The translations under genes and the position numbers were made by a program. The notes under the pieces were generated by a model, which ran no database searches, was not told where the DNA came from, and saw only the letters and a list, made by a program, of their open reading frames with translations. Below are positions 1-8,294 of a DNA stretch of 64,000 bases, piece by piece. Location of the stretch: positions 1,302,001 to 1,366,000 of the forward strand of contig NZ_MASW01000001.1 of NCBI RefSeq assembly GCF_003202285.1. Reading direction: 5' to 3'. How positions within the stretch are numbered: position 1 is the first letter of the stretch; each line of letters opens with the position of its first letter. This DNA comes from Prauserella muralis. GTDB taxonomy: Bacteria; Actinomycetota; Actinomycetes; Mycobacteriales; Pseudonocardiaceae.

Positions 1-46
1 CGACAAGATCGCGAGCATCCCCGCCCTCGCCGCCCGCCGCCCGTGA
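1..46 (+). CDS. C-terminal end of a gene cut by the window start
   Basis: The frame from base 2 reads DKIASIPALAARRP and then TGA at 44-46. Only 14 codons are inside the window, so no function can be given. The call rests on the open frame and on the strong palindrome that begins at its stop codon, an arrangement seen again after the regulator gene ending at 53751. Confidence 0.45.
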   Translation, partial: DKIASIPALAARRP

Positions 47-93
47 GCAAGGGACCTTTACTCCCGCCAAACGAGAGTAAAGGTCCCTTGCTC
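45..93 (+). terminator. Palindromic stop-codon-linked hairpin, probable bidirectional terminator
   Basis: Perfect 19-bp arms (GAGCAAGGGACCTTTACTC at 45-63 and its complement at 75-93) with an 11-base loop. The left arm shares two bases with the TGA stop codon of the preceding gene. It lies between converging genes (the partial gene and the CGNR gene ending at 145), so it could stop transcription from both sides. There is no clear U-tract, which is common in actinomycetes. It may also be a dispersed intergenic repeat. Confidence 0.7.
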
Positions 94-144
94 CCTGCTT
101 CGTGGGATGGGTCGCCCGGCTGTGTCACCCCCGGGTGGGGGAGG

Positions 145-651
145 TTATCCACAGTTCGGGGAGTTATCCACTGGGTTGTCCACAGGCTGGGGTCGCTCTG
201 AGGAGCGTTCGCGGAACGCCCGCGCCTTCTGCCGGTTGCCGCACACCCGCATCGAGCACCACGTGCGCGAACGGTTGCGGGACTGATCGAAGAAGGCCCA
301 GCGGCAGTCGTCGGCGGGACAGATCTTGACGCGCCCCCACTCGCCGAGCACGGCCAGGCGCGCCGCCGCCGCGAGCACCGCGCCGACGGCAGTGCTTGCC
401 CGCAGCCGGGGTCCCGTCGGGGTCAGCGTCACCTCGACGGCCGCGGCCGGTTCGCCGGGGGAGGACCCGGGGTCGCCCACCGCCGCCCGCAGAGCCGCCC
501 TGGCGTGCACCGCTTCGGCGAGGGGGTCGGCGGCCAGTCCGCGCTCGGCCGCCCACGCCCGCCACGGATCCGCCGCATCCAGCACGTCGGTGCCGGTCTC
601 GACGTCGACCGTGTTCAGGAAGCCGAGCACCAGATCGACGTCCGCATCCAC
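145..651 (-). CDS. CGNR zinc-finger domain protein (ABATE domain)
   Basis: 168 residues. The C-terminal third carries a four-cysteine motif (CPADDC, then C of TWCS and the CGNR tetrad), typical of CGNR zinc fingers, followed by a basic tail. The N-terminal half (DLVLGFLNTVD and an Ala-rich helical stretch) fits the stress-sensing ABATE domain of the same family. These proteins are thought to be small transcription regulators, but targets are rarely known. It is divergent from the VOC gene, and the 85-bp gap holds an inverted repeat that could be its own operator. The ATG start is preferred because it begins at the usual conserved segment. Confidence 0.8.
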   Translation of the reverse strand: MDADVDLVLGFLNTVDVETGTDVLDAADPWRAWAAERGLAADPLAEAVHARAALRAAVGDPGSSPGEPAAAVEVTLTPTGPRLRASTAVGAVLAAAARLAVLGEWGRVKICPADDCRWAFFDQSRNRSRTWCSMRVCGNRQKARAFRERSSERPQPVDNPVDNSPNCG

Positions 652-691
652 GTCACCAGTGTAGGACGTTTACCGGTTGCTCCCCTGGGTA

Positions 692-720
692 CTAACCACC
701 ATACTGACTTCGCCAGTTAG
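692..720. promoter_or_regulatory. Inverted repeat in divergent promoter region
   Basis: CTAAC at 692-696 and GTTAG at 716-720 form an inverted repeat, with a nested ACTG/CAGT pair (703-706, 714-717), in the short AT-richer gap between the CGNR and VOC genes. It could be an operator for autoregulation by the CGNR protein. This is inference from position and symmetry only. Confidence 0.35.
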
Positions 721-736
721 CTATCAGGAGGTGGCC

Positions 737-1108
737 ATGAGTACATCCGTCTCGTTCGGTGCCGTCGCGCTCGACTGCCCGGACCCGTGGCGGCTCGCCG
801 GGTTCTACCGCGAGCTCCTCGGCTGGCAGATCCACGAGGACGAAGGGCCGGACAGCGACTGGGTGACCCTGCTGAACCCCGACGGCGGCCCGGACATCGC
901 GTTCCAGCGCGACCCGGACTACCTGCCCTCGACGTGGCCGTCCAACGAGCGGGCGCAGATGCTGCACATCGACTTCACCGTGCCCGACATCGACGCCGAG
1001 CACGACCGCGTGCTGGGCCTGGGGGCGCGCCTGCTCGACGACAAGCCCGAGACCTTCCGCGTCTATGCCGATCCGGACGGGCATCCGTTCTGTCTCTGCG
1101 CCTGCTGA
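737..1108 (+). CDS. VOC family (glyoxalase/bleomycin-resistance fold) protein
   Basis: 123 residues from an ATG preceded by CAGGAGG. The sequence shows the two beta-alpha-beta-beta-beta modules of a vicinal-oxygen-chelate protein: an N-terminal LDCPDPWRLAGFYRELLGW segment, a central MLHIDFTVPDIDAEHDRV segment with a metal-ligand-like His, and a C-terminal YADPDGHPFCLC segment. Members bind metals or small hydrophobic ligands, so substrates cannot be read from sequence. It is a stand-alone gene facing away from the CGNR regulator, which suggests it may be that regulator's target. It is not obviously linked to the downstream zinc-ribbon gene. Confidence 0.85.
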   Translation: MSTSVSFGAVALDCPDPWRLAGFYRELLGWQIHEDEGPDSDWVTLLNPDGGPDIAFQRDPDYLPSTWPSNERAQMLHIDFTVPDIDAEHDRVLGLGARLLDDKPETFRVYADPDGHPFCLCAC

Positions 1109-1164
1109 GTGCCGTTGCCCCGAGACACGGGACGAACCATCGCGACATGCGTACGCTGTGATCC

Positions 1165-1587
1165 GTGATTTGTCCCAAATGCCAGAACGTCATGAAGACG
1201 GTCGACAAGGGCGGCATCCACCTCGAGCAGTGCGACGGCTGCCGGGGGATCTTCCTCGACCACGGCGAGCTCGAGCAGATCGTCAACGCGGAGAACGCCT
1301 ACTACGCGCAGTCGGCGGCGCCGCCGCCGTACCGGCCCGCGGGAGGGCCGCCGCCCCCTCCGCCTCCGCCGCACGGTAGCCATGCCGGCCATGCCGGTCA
1401 TGCCGGGCACGCGGCGCCGTACGGCTACGCCGACTCGCCGCGGCCGCACCGGGGCGGCTACTACAAGGACTCGCCTCGCCCCTACGGCGGCGGGTACAAG
1501 GACTCCCCGCGGCCGTACGGCGGCCACGGCGGGCACGGGTACGGCCACCGTCGCAAGCGCAGCTTCCTCGAGGGGCTGTTCGACTGA
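1165..1587 (+). CDS. TFIIB-type zinc-ribbon protein with Pro/Gly/His-rich tail
   Basis: 140 residues from a GTG start. The first 40 residues hold two CxxC pairs (CPKC and CDGC) and the LEQCDGCRGIFLDHGELEQI signature of zf-TFIIB proteins. The rest is low-complexity: a proline run, HAGHAGHAGHA, three DSPRPYGG-type repeats, and a basic end (HRRKRSFLEGLFD). The ribbon fold is certain, and the function of these small actinobacterial proteins is unknown. The His/Gly-rich tail may bind metal or be disordered. The P-loop gene starts 16 bp downstream, so the two may be co-transcribed. Confidence 0.85.
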   Translation: MICPKCQNVMKTVDKGGIHLEQCDGCRGIFLDHGELEQIVNAENAYYAQSAAPPPYRPAGGPPPPPPPPHGSHAGHAGHAGHAAPYGYADSPRPHRGGYYKDSPRPYGGGYKDSPRPYGGHGGHGYGHRRKRSFLEGLFD

Positions 1588-1603
1588 CCACGCCGATCGC
1601 TCG

Positions 1604-2269
1604 ATGCTCGACCTGAAGATCTGCCCGGAATGCGGCGACCGCGCCGACGTTCCGATCGTGGAGCAGGGGCAGCTGGTGTGCGGCGCGTGCGCGCACCGCT
1701 GGGACTTCCACCGGCTGCCCCTCTTCGCGCTGACCGGGCCCAGCGGAGGCGGCAAGTCGACCGTCGGTCCCGCGCTGGCCCGGCTGCTCGGTGGCGCGGC
1801 CGTGGTGCTGGAACAGGACGTGCTGTGGACCGGCGGGCTGCGCGACGACGTCGACGGCCACCCGGCCTTCCGCTCCACGTGGCTGCGCATGGCCGCGATG
1901 ATCCACCAGAACCGGCGTCCGGTGGTGCTGTGCGGCACGGTCGTGCCGCCGGAGTTCGAACCGCTTCCCGAGCGCGTCTTCTTCTCCCGCATCCACTACC
2001 TGGCACTCGTCGCCGAGCCCGAGGTGCTGGCGACGCGGCTGCGCGCGCGGCCCGCGTGGCGCGAGTGGGACGAACCGCGGATCGCGGAAATGCTGGCCTT
2101 CAACGAGTGGCTGCGCGCCGAGGCGGCCACGATGTCCCCACCCGTCTCGCTGATCGACACCACCGACGCCACGCTCGTGGAGACCGTCGAGCGCGTGCGG
2201 CTCTGGTTCGAGTCGGCTCAGGCGGGCACCGCCGATTCCACCCCGGACCCGCTCGCCCGCCCGGGGTAG
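1604..2269 (+). CDS. Zinc-ribbon plus P-loop kinase-like ATPase
   Basis: 221 residues. An N-terminal CxxC...CxxC ribbon (CPECG and CGACA, residues 6-30) is followed by a P-loop GPSGGGKST near residue 47. The rest resembles AAA/shikimate-kinase-like nucleoside or small-molecule kinases, with a possible Walker B-like segment AVVLEQDV and a lid-like Arg-rich stretch (RLRARPAWREW). The ATG at 1604 is chosen because the codons upstream in the same frame overlap the previous gene and read as low-complexity sequence. The substrate is unknown. The zinc ribbon fused to a P-loop echoes the upstream zinc-ribbon gene. Confidence 0.75.
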   Translation: MLDLKICPECGDRADVPIVEQGQLVCGACAHRWDFHRLPLFALTGPSGGGKSTVGPALARLLGGAAVVLEQDVLWTGGLRDDVDGHPAFRSTWLRMAAMIHQNRRPVVLCGTVVPPEFEPLPERVFFSRIHYLALVAEPEVLATRLRARPAWREWDEPRIAEMLAFNEWLRAEAATMSPPVSLIDTTDATLVETVERVRLWFESAQAGTADSTPDPLARPG

Positions 2270-2431
2270 CCGGAACCGGGCAACGACGGCCCCGACCGGG
2301 GGGCGCTCGACCCCCGGTCGGATGAAGCCGGGTGGCGCCCGCCGCCGTCCTTTCTAGGCTGCGACCGACCCGTCGCCGGTCGCGGGCATCGCGACCTCAC
2401 CGTGCGGCCGGGGAGCGCCCTCGGGGGGACA

Positions 2432-3175
2432 ATGGAACACACCGCCAGCGTCTGGGACATCGCCGGTGCCGTGGCCATGACGGCTCTCGCCGTGGCGATG
2501 TGGGCCGCCGTCGCCGTCCTCGCCTACGCCACCCGGAGCCGGGTCCGGCCCTGGTGCCTGCGCGCCTCCGTCGGCGTCGTCGCCGCGGGTGTGCTCGGCC
2601 AGATCGGGCACCTGCAGGAACACGTCGCGCAGGCCGGGTACTGGGTGCTCAACCCGGAACGGCCACCCTGGATGACGCCGTGGGGTGACGCGCTCGCACG
2701 TGGCTTCGGCATCGTCGATCCCGCCACGCACTCCCTCGGGATGGAGATCCTGCATCTGGTCGGCAACTCCGTGTTCCTGGCGGGTCTGGCAGGCATCGTG
2801 CTCGTGACGCGGTACGCCGCCGGGTCCCGAGCCCGCCGGTGGGCGCGGATGGGGGTCTGGATGCAGGGCCTGCATGGTCTGGAACACCTCGTCCTCACCG
2901 TGTCCGTCGCGATTGGACAACAGGCCGTTGGCCTCTCCACGTGGTTCGGGACGCTGCCCGCCGGACCCGCGTTGTGGACCTACCGCGTCTGGTGGCATTT
3001 CGTGGCCAACGTCGTCGGGTCGGTCATCTTCGCGATCGCGCTGCACCATGCCTGGCGGGAGCGGCGGCTCGTCACCGCATCGTGGTCGGCGGCCACGCCG
3101 GGGCCCCGCGTGGAGCCCGACCCGGCTGATCGCGCTACGTCATCGGTTCACCTGAAAGCGGCGCGGACCGGGTGA
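2432..3175 (+). CDS. Polytopic membrane protein with His-rich transmembrane helices, function unknown
   Basis: 247 residues from an ATG preceded by GGGGGGAC. About five hydrophobic segments can be seen. Several carry conserved-looking histidines: IGHLQEHVAQ, HSLGMEILHLVGN, QGLHGLEHLVL and WWHFVANVVG. Intramembrane His pairs suggest metal or haem binding, or a desaturase-like membrane enzyme, but I do not recognise the family with certainty. The C-terminal 40 residues are polar and probably cytoplasmic. It precedes the MetE-like gene by 95 bp on the same strand, and there is no direct evidence that it belongs to the enediyne cassette. Confidence 0.75.
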   Translation: MEHTASVWDIAGAVAMTALAVAMWAAVAVLAYATRSRVRPWCLRASVGVVAAGVLGQIGHLQEHVAQAGYWVLNPERPPWMTPWGDALARGFGIVDPATHSLGMEILHLVGNSVFLAGLAGIVLVTRYAAGSRARRWARMGVWMQGLHGLEHLVLTVSVAIGQQAVGLSTWFGTLPAGPALWTYRVWWHFVANVVGSVIFAIALHHAWRERRLVTASWSAATPGPRVEPDPADRATSSVHLKAARTG

Positions 3176-3206
3176 TCACACCAAAGTGTCCTGTCCATTT
3201 AGGTCG

Positions 3207-3220
3207 ATCTTCGTAAAGAT
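3207..3220. promoter_or_regulatory. Short inverted repeat upstream of MetE-like gene
   Basis: ATCTT-cgta-AAGAT lies in an AT-richer patch (about 3180-3235) between the membrane-protein gene and the MetE-like gene. This is the only likely promoter region before the cassette, since later junctions are very short. The site could be a promoter-proximal operator. The evidence is position and symmetry only. Confidence 0.25.
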
Positions 3221-3270
3221 TCGGTTAGCTTTCAGCCGACATCGTCACCCAGCAACGGAGGCCCCGCGTC

Positions 3271-4332
3271 GTGATCCCCACCGAGCCGATCGGCAGCATT
3301 CCCCGGCCGCAGTACCTTGTGGACGCCCATCGTGCGTGGTCCGCCGGTGAGCTGCCGGAAGAGGACTTCGCCCGCGCCTGCGACCAAGCGCTGGACGACA
3401 CCCTGCGGCGCTTCGAGCAGACCGGCTCCCCCGTCGTCACCGACGGGGAGCAGGCCAAGTCGAGCTTTCTGACCTACCCGCTGGAGGGCGCGGGCTTCCT
3501 CGCCGAAGGAGGCCCGGCGATCCCCTTCGACGACGGGCACACCCGGCAGCTGCCGGTGCTGGCCGAGGGTCCCTTCCGCTTCCAGAAGTACGCCGACGCC
3601 TACCTCCGCAAGGCCATGGCCCGGACGGGCGCCGCCGTCAAGCAGGCGGTCATCGCCCCGTCCGCGCTGAGCCTGCTGTACCCGCAGGACGAGCTCGCCG
3701 CCTACCCGCGCCAGCAGTTCTTCGCCGACCTCGTCGCCGAGGGTGTGCGCGACATCCGTCGCTGCCTCGACGCCGGAGCCGACTCCGTGCAGCTGGACTT
3801 CACCGAGGCGCGGCTGTCGATCAAGCTCGACCCCTCGAAGGAGCTGCTGCGCGACTTCATCCGCCTGAACAACTGCGTCATCGAGCAGTTCGCACCCGAG
3901 GACAGGGCGCGCATCGGGGTGCACGTGTGCCCTGGCGGCGACCAGGACTCCACACACAGCCTCGACGTCGACTACCTCGACCTGCTGCCCGAGCTGTTCG
4001 CCCTGCGGGCTGGCCGGTTCTACCTCCAGCTCGCGAGCGAGCCGGACCGCGGCCGCGTGCTCGACATCGTCCGCCGCGTGTCCTACTCCAACCAGCGCAT
4101 CTTCGTCGGCGTGACCGACCCCATCTCGTCCAGTGTGGAGACCCCGGAGGAGGTGTGCGAGCGCGTGCTGGAGGCCGCGGACTACCTGCCCGTGGAGCGG
4201 CTGGGCACCTGTGACGACTGCGGCTTCTCGCCGTTCGCCGACGACGAGTCCACCTCCCGCGACACCGCATTCGCCAAGATCCACGCCCGGGTCGAGGGCA
4301 CGCGGCTGGCGGCCTCCAAGCTCGGCGCCTGA
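3271..4332 (+). CDS. Cobalamin-independent methionine synthase (MetE C-domain)-like protein
   Basis: 353 residues from a GTG preceded by ACGGAGG. It resembles the catalytic half of MetE and the short UROD/MetE-fold proteins: IGSIPRP near the N-terminus, VTDGEQ, then zinc-ligand-like elements HVCPGG (His, Cys) near residue 215 and the Cys pair of GTCDDCGFSPF near residue 313, with an intervening Glu-rich strand (LDFTEARL). The full MetE is about 750 residues, so this is a core-only homologue whose methyl donor and acceptor are uncertain. It is 49 bp upstream of the E3 gene on the same strand and may lead the cassette transcript. It could serve C1 metabolism rather than the enediyne. Confidence 0.8.
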   Translation: MIPTEPIGSIPRPQYLVDAHRAWSAGELPEEDFARACDQALDDTLRRFEQTGSPVVTDGEQAKSSFLTYPLEGAGFLAEGGPAIPFDDGHTRQLPVLAEGPFRFQKYADAYLRKAMARTGAAVKQAVIAPSALSLLYPQDELAAYPRQQFFADLVAEGVRDIRRCLDAGADSVQLDFTEARLSIKLDPSKELLRDFIRLNNCVIEQFAPEDRARIGVHVCPGGDQDSTHSLDVDYLDLLPELFALRAGRFYLQLASEPDRGRVLDIVRRVSYSNQRIFVGVTDPISSSVETPEEVCERVLEAADYLPVERLGTCDDCGFSPFADDESTSRDTAFAKIHARVEGTRLAASKLGA

Positions 4333-4381
4333 CCACCGAGCCGCGCCTCCCGCGCCCGCCTCGCACGAAACGGATCATCCA

Positions 4382-5383
4382 GTGGTACTCAGCAACGAGA
4401 GGACCGCCGGCTCCCGGCCGGCGACACCGCAGCGACGGCGGGCCGCGAACCTGCTGCGGCAGGATCTCGCACTCGCCGACTTCGGCGCCCGCCGGTTCCG
4501 GCTGCGCTCCGGCGCCGCGAGGGAGCAGCTCGAAACGTCGGCGCGGTCGTTTCTGGCGGGCTTCAACGCGGCCGCGGAGTGGCGTTCGGAGGACAGGCTG
4601 GCTTCCGACATCGCCGCGATCGACGCTCCGATGCGCGGCTTCGCCTTCGAAGGCGCGGGCATGGCGTGTGCCCTGCTCGACATCCTGACCTGTGCGCGGG
4701 GCCGCCGGACCAGGGCGCTGCTGGACGGCCCCGGCAGCGACTACCGGCACCTGATCCACGTCGGCACCGGCTGGGCGTTCGCGAAGCTGCGTCTGCGGCC
4801 AGGTCCGTGGGCACGGACCGGCACGGATCCGCTGCTGCGCTGGCTGGCCTGGGACGGCTTCGGCTTCCATCAGGGGTTCTTCCACTCCGACCGGGTGGTG
4901 GGCGGGACCCGGGTCGAGCCGGGCCTGACCGGCGACCGGCGCGCGATCCGGGACCAGGGCCTCGGCCGGGCGCTGTGGTTCCACGAATGCGCCGACCCGG
5001 ACGGCGTCGCGCTGCGGATCGCCGAGTTCCCGGCAGGCCGCCGGGGCGATCTGTGGAGCGGCATCGGGCTGGCCGCCACCTACGCCGGCGGCGTGAGCGC
5101 CGACGAGCTCGCGTTGCTGGCAGGCCACGCCGGAACGTACCGGGCCGAGCTCGCCCAGGGCTGCGCGTTCGCCAGCGCGGCAAGGCGGCTCTCCGGCATC
5201 GTCCCGCGGCACACCGAGACGGCGGCGGCGGTGCTCGCCGGCGCGCCGGTCGCCGTGGCGGCCGGCTGGACCGACCAGGCGATGGCCCGCCTGGGACCTC
5301 ACGACGGCACCTCGGGTCAGTACCAGCGGTGGCGTGCGGAAATCCGACAGCTATGGACCGGACATGTCCAGGGGGAACAGTGA
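4382..5383 (+). CDS. Enediyne biosynthesis protein E3 (UnbL / DUF1702)
   Basis: 333 residues from GTG. It matches the UnbL/DUF1702 family found beside nearly all enediyne PKS genes: an N-terminal RFRLRSGAAREQLE segment, the characteristic GFGFHQGFFH motif near residue 162, and RALWFHECAD followed by FPAGRRGDLWSGIGLAATYAGG. The biochemical role is not established; it is used as an enediyne cluster marker. Its stop overlaps the E4 start by GTGA. Start choice: the GTG lies just before the conserved region, and longer starts would run into the MetE-like gene. Confidence 0.9.
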   Translation: MVLSNERTAGSRPATPQRRRAANLLRQDLALADFGARRFRLRSGAAREQLETSARSFLAGFNAAAEWRSEDRLASDIAAIDAPMRGFAFEGAGMACALLDILTCARGRRTRALLDGPGSDYRHLIHVGTGWAFAKLRLRPGPWARTGTDPLLRWLAWDGFGFHQGFFHSDRVVGGTRVEPGLTGDRRAIRDQGLGRALWFHECADPDGVALRIAEFPAGRRGDLWSGIGLAATYAGGVSADELALLAGHAGTYRAELAQGCAFASAARRLSGIVPRHTETAAAVLAGAPVAVAAGWTDQAMARLGPHDGTSGQYQRWRAEIRQLWTGHVQGEQ

Positions 5384-7323
5384 CGACCACCGTTCGATCG
5401 TGGCTGCGCAGGCGAGTCGCCATGCTGGCCGCGCTGCTGAGTTGTGTGCTGGTGTGGCAGCTCGCTCAACTGCCGTCCACCTCGGCGGCCGAGTCCGAGC
5501 GCCTCGCCGAGGCCTACCAGTTCTCGGCCCATCCGGTCAGCCCCGCCGACCGGGCCGACGACCGGCAGGTCCGCCAGGTGGCGCCCGCCTACGAGGAGAT
5601 CAAGGGCTGGGTGTCCTCGGTGGGGGCGAGCACGGCGCTGCTGGCCACCGACAGCGGGTCCGTCTCGCGCGACATCTGCCTGGTCGACCCGCGCACGGAC
5701 ACGGTCACCGTCCGGCCGGCCCCCACGACCGGTCAGCGGTTCGCGCCGTTCACCCTGCACCCCGAGAGCCTGCCGTACGAGTCCTATGTGGCCCCGATGG
5801 GCTGCCTTCCCGCCGACCTCAACGAGGACGGCTGGCAGGACGTCGTGGTCTACTACTGGGGGCGCTCGCCGGTGATCTTCCTGCGTACACCGGACACGGC
5901 GCCGTCGGCGGACGGCTTCACCGCGCGTGAGCTGGCCTCGCCGCCGCAGATCTGGAACACCAACGCCGCCACGGTGGCGGACTTCGACGGCGACGGTCAC
6001 CTCGACCTGTTCTTCGGCAACTACTTCCCCGACGGCGCGCGGGTGCTCGACCCCGAGGCCGACCAGGCGAGCCTGGTGATGACGGACTCGCTGTCCGACG
6101 CCCGCAACTCCGGGACCCACCGGATGTTCCGGTTCGCGGGCACGGAATCCGGCGCGGTGCCCGGTGTGCGCTTCGAGGAGGTCAGCACCGCGTTCGACGG
6201 CACCGCGGGCTCGGCGTGGACGCTCGCCGCGGGCGCCCAGGACGTCTCGGGCGACGGCCTCGCCGACCTCTACATCGCCAACGACTTCGGGCCGGACCAG
6301 CTGCTGGTCAACGACTCCACGCCGGGCCGGATCCGTTTCGACGAGGTCACCGGGCAGCGGCACGCGCTCAGCCCGAAATCCAAAGTGGTCGGAAGGGACT
6401 CGTTCAAGGGCATGGGCATCGCGTTCGGCGACGTCGACGTCGACGGCGACACCGACATGCTGGTCAGCAACATCACGGAGCCCTACGCGCTGCACGAGAG
6501 CAACTTCGCCTTCCTCCGCAAGGACGATCCGGGCCTGCTGGCCAACGGCGTCGCGCCGTTCGACGACGCCAGCGAGCGACTCGGCCTTTCGCGGACGGGG
6601 TGGAGCTGGGACGTCAAGATCGCCGACTTCGCCAACTCCGGCAACCCGAACGTCCTGTACGCCACCGGCTTCCTGCGCGGCGAGACCGGAAGGTGGGTGC
6701 AGATGCAGGAGGCGGCGATGTCCAACGACCTGATCATGGCCCATCCGGCGCTGTGGCCGCGGTTCGGGCCGGGGGACGACCTGTCCGGCCACAACACCAA
6801 CAAGTTCTTCGCCCGCGGCGCGGACGGCCGCTACGTCGAGATCGGCGGCCTCGTCGGTGTCGGCACCGACGCGGTGAGCCGGGCGTTCGCGATCGGTGAC
6901 GTCGACACGGACGGGCGGCTCGACTTCGTCACCGCCAACCAGTGGACGCGTTCGGACTTCTACCACAACACCTCCGAGGTGGGGGACTTCCTCGGCCTGC
7001 GGCTGCGGCAGCCGGCCAGGGGCGGGGACTGCGACGGCGGGGACAACGGCCGCACCAGGCCCGCGATCGGCGCCGAGGCATCGGTGCAGCGCCCGGACGG
7101 GCCCGCGCTGAGCCAGCAGGTGTACCCGGCGAACGGCCACAACGGTGTCAACGCTCCCGACCTGCACTTCGGCCTCGGCACGGCGGGTGACGAACCGCTG
7201 CCGGTGACCGTGCGCTGGCGTACCGGCTGCGGTGAGCTGCGCTCGGACACCGTCAGGCTGCGGCCGGGCTGGCACGAACTCGTTCTCAACGCGGACGGAA
7301 CGGCACAGGAGGTCCGGCGATGA
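5380..7323 (+). CDS. Enediyne biosynthesis protein E4 (UnbV, FG-GAP/ASPIC repeat protein)
   Basis: 647 residues, GTG start overlapping the E3 stop. After a signal-anchor (about residues 14-35) come FG-GAP/VCBS-type calcium-binding loops of the DxDxDG kind at about residues 146 (DLNEDGWQD), 201 (DFDGDGHLD), 287 (DVSGDGLAD), 350 (DVDVDGDTD) and 507 (DVDTDGRLD). This is the layout of an extracytoplasmic beta-propeller. The last 90 residues (NGHNGVNAPDLHFGLG) are the ASPIC/UnbV domain. It is conserved in the enediyne cassette. Its exact function is unknown; a role in product handling outside the membrane is inference. Confidence 0.92.
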   Translation: MTTTVRSWLRRRVAMLAALLSCVLVWQLAQLPSTSAAESERLAEAYQFSAHPVSPADRADDRQVRQVAPAYEEIKGWVSSVGASTALLATDSGSVSRDICLVDPRTDTVTVRPAPTTGQRFAPFTLHPESLPYESYVAPMGCLPADLNEDGWQDVVVYYWGRSPVIFLRTPDTAPSADGFTARELASPPQIWNTNAATVADFDGDGHLDLFFGNYFPDGARVLDPEADQASLVMTDSLSDARNSGTHRMFRFAGTESGAVPGVRFEEVSTAFDGTAGSAWTLAAGAQDVSGDGLADLYIANDFGPDQLLVNDSTPGRIRFDEVTGQRHALSPKSKVVGRDSFKGMGIAFGDVDVDGDTDMLVSNITEPYALHESNFAFLRKDDPGLLANGVAPFDDASERLGLSRTGWSWDVKIADFANSGNPNVLYATGFLRGETGRWVQMQEAAMSNDLIMAHPALWPRFGPGDDLSGHNTNKFFARGADGRYVEIGGLVGVGTDAVSRAFAIGDVDTDGRLDFVTANQWTRSDFYHNTSEVGDFLGLRLRQPARGGDCDGGDNGRTRPAIGAEASVQRPDGPALSQQVYPANGHNGVNAPDLHFGLGTAGDEPLPVTVRWRTGCGELRSDTVRLRPGWHELVLNADGTAQEVRR

Positions 7324-8294
7324 CCGGCACAGCGACAGCGAAGGCGAAGGACCCGCGCAGCACGGCGCTTCGCAGGTTCGGCATCTCGATCACGGCCCTG
7401 ACCGTGCTCGGCCACACCGTGCTGGGGTTCGAGCAGGCCTATCTCACCCCGGTGGTCGCGGTGCTGGCCGCGCTGGCGACCGAGCTGGTGCTGGACACGA
7501 TCGAGGCCGTGTCCCTGCGCCGGGCCCCGCGCTACCGGGGCGCGCCGGGCAGCGTGGTCGACTTCCTGCTGCCCGCCTACATCGGCGGGCTGGCCTGCGC
7601 GATGCTGCTGTACGCCAACGACAGGCTGATGCCCGTCGTGGCCGCCTGCGTCATCGCGGTGGCCAGCAAGTACCTCATCCGGGTCCGGGTCAAGGGCCGC
7701 CTGCGCCATGTGCTCAACCCGAGCAACACCGGCATCGTCGTGGTGCTGCTGCTGTTCCCGTGGGTCGGCATCGCGCCGCCGTACCAGTTCACGGAATGGA
7801 CCAGCGGCTTCTTCGACGGGTTCATCGCGCTGGCGCTGCTGGCCGCGGGGACGATGCTGAACGCGAAGCTCACCAGGAAGATGCCGCTCATTCTCGCCTG
7901 GGTCGGCGGCTTCGCCGCGCAGGCGCTGGTGCGGGGCGTGCTGACCGACGTCTCCGTCGTCAGCGCGCTGCTCCCGCTCACCGGCGTCGCGTTCATCCTG
8001 TTCACCAACTACATGATCACCGACCCCTCGACGTCGCCGTCCCGGCCGCGCAACCAGGTGGCGTTCGGTCTCGCGACCGCCGCGGCCTACGGCGTGCTCG
8101 TCCAGTTCGGCGTCACGTTCACCCTGTTCTTCGCGCTGGTGCTGGTGTGCGCGCTGCGCGGCGTCGGGCTGGTGCTCCTCGGCCGCCGGGAGCGGGCGCA
8201 GGTGCCGTCGCCGTCGCCGGCGCCCGCGGTGGAACAGCAGCCGGAGCCGGTGTCCGCGGTGGCGTCGGTGCCGCGCGAGCGGGAGGCGGTGTGA
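7320..8294 (+). CDS. Enediyne biosynthesis protein E5 (UnbU, RnfD/NqrB-like membrane protein)
   Basis: 324 residues with an ATGA overlap to E4. About eight transmembrane segments can be drawn, with the RnfD/NqrB-like LNPSNTGIVVVLLLFPW segment near residue 137 and TNYMITDP near residue 231. The tail is polar and Pro-rich (PSPSPAPAVEQQPEP). UnbU proteins always sit next to UnbV in enediyne loci. Relationship to redox-driven ion pumps suggests transport or electron transfer across the membrane, but this is not proven. Its stop overlaps the PksE start by GTGA. Confidence 0.9.
   Translation: MTGTATAKAKDPRSTALRRFGISITALTVLGHTVLGFEQAYLTPVVAVLAALATELVLDTIEAVSLRRAPRYRGAPGSVVDFLLPAYIGGLACAMLLYANDRLMPVVAACVIAVASKYLIRVRVKGRLRHVLNPSNTGIVVVLLLFPWVGIAPPYQFTEWTSGFFDGFIALALLAAGTMLNAKLTRKMPLILAWVGGFAAQALVRGVLTDVSVVSALLPLTGVAFILFTNYMITDPSTSPSRPRNQVAFGLATAAAYGVLVQFGVTFTLFFALVLVCALRGVGLVLLGRRERAQVPSPSPAPAVEQQPEPVSAVASVPREREAV

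Noticed and set aside
3176-3270. Cobalamin or SAM riboswitch before the MetE-like gene
   Set aside because: The gap is only 95 bases and lacks the B12-box and SAM-box motifs; only a short inverted repeat is seen.
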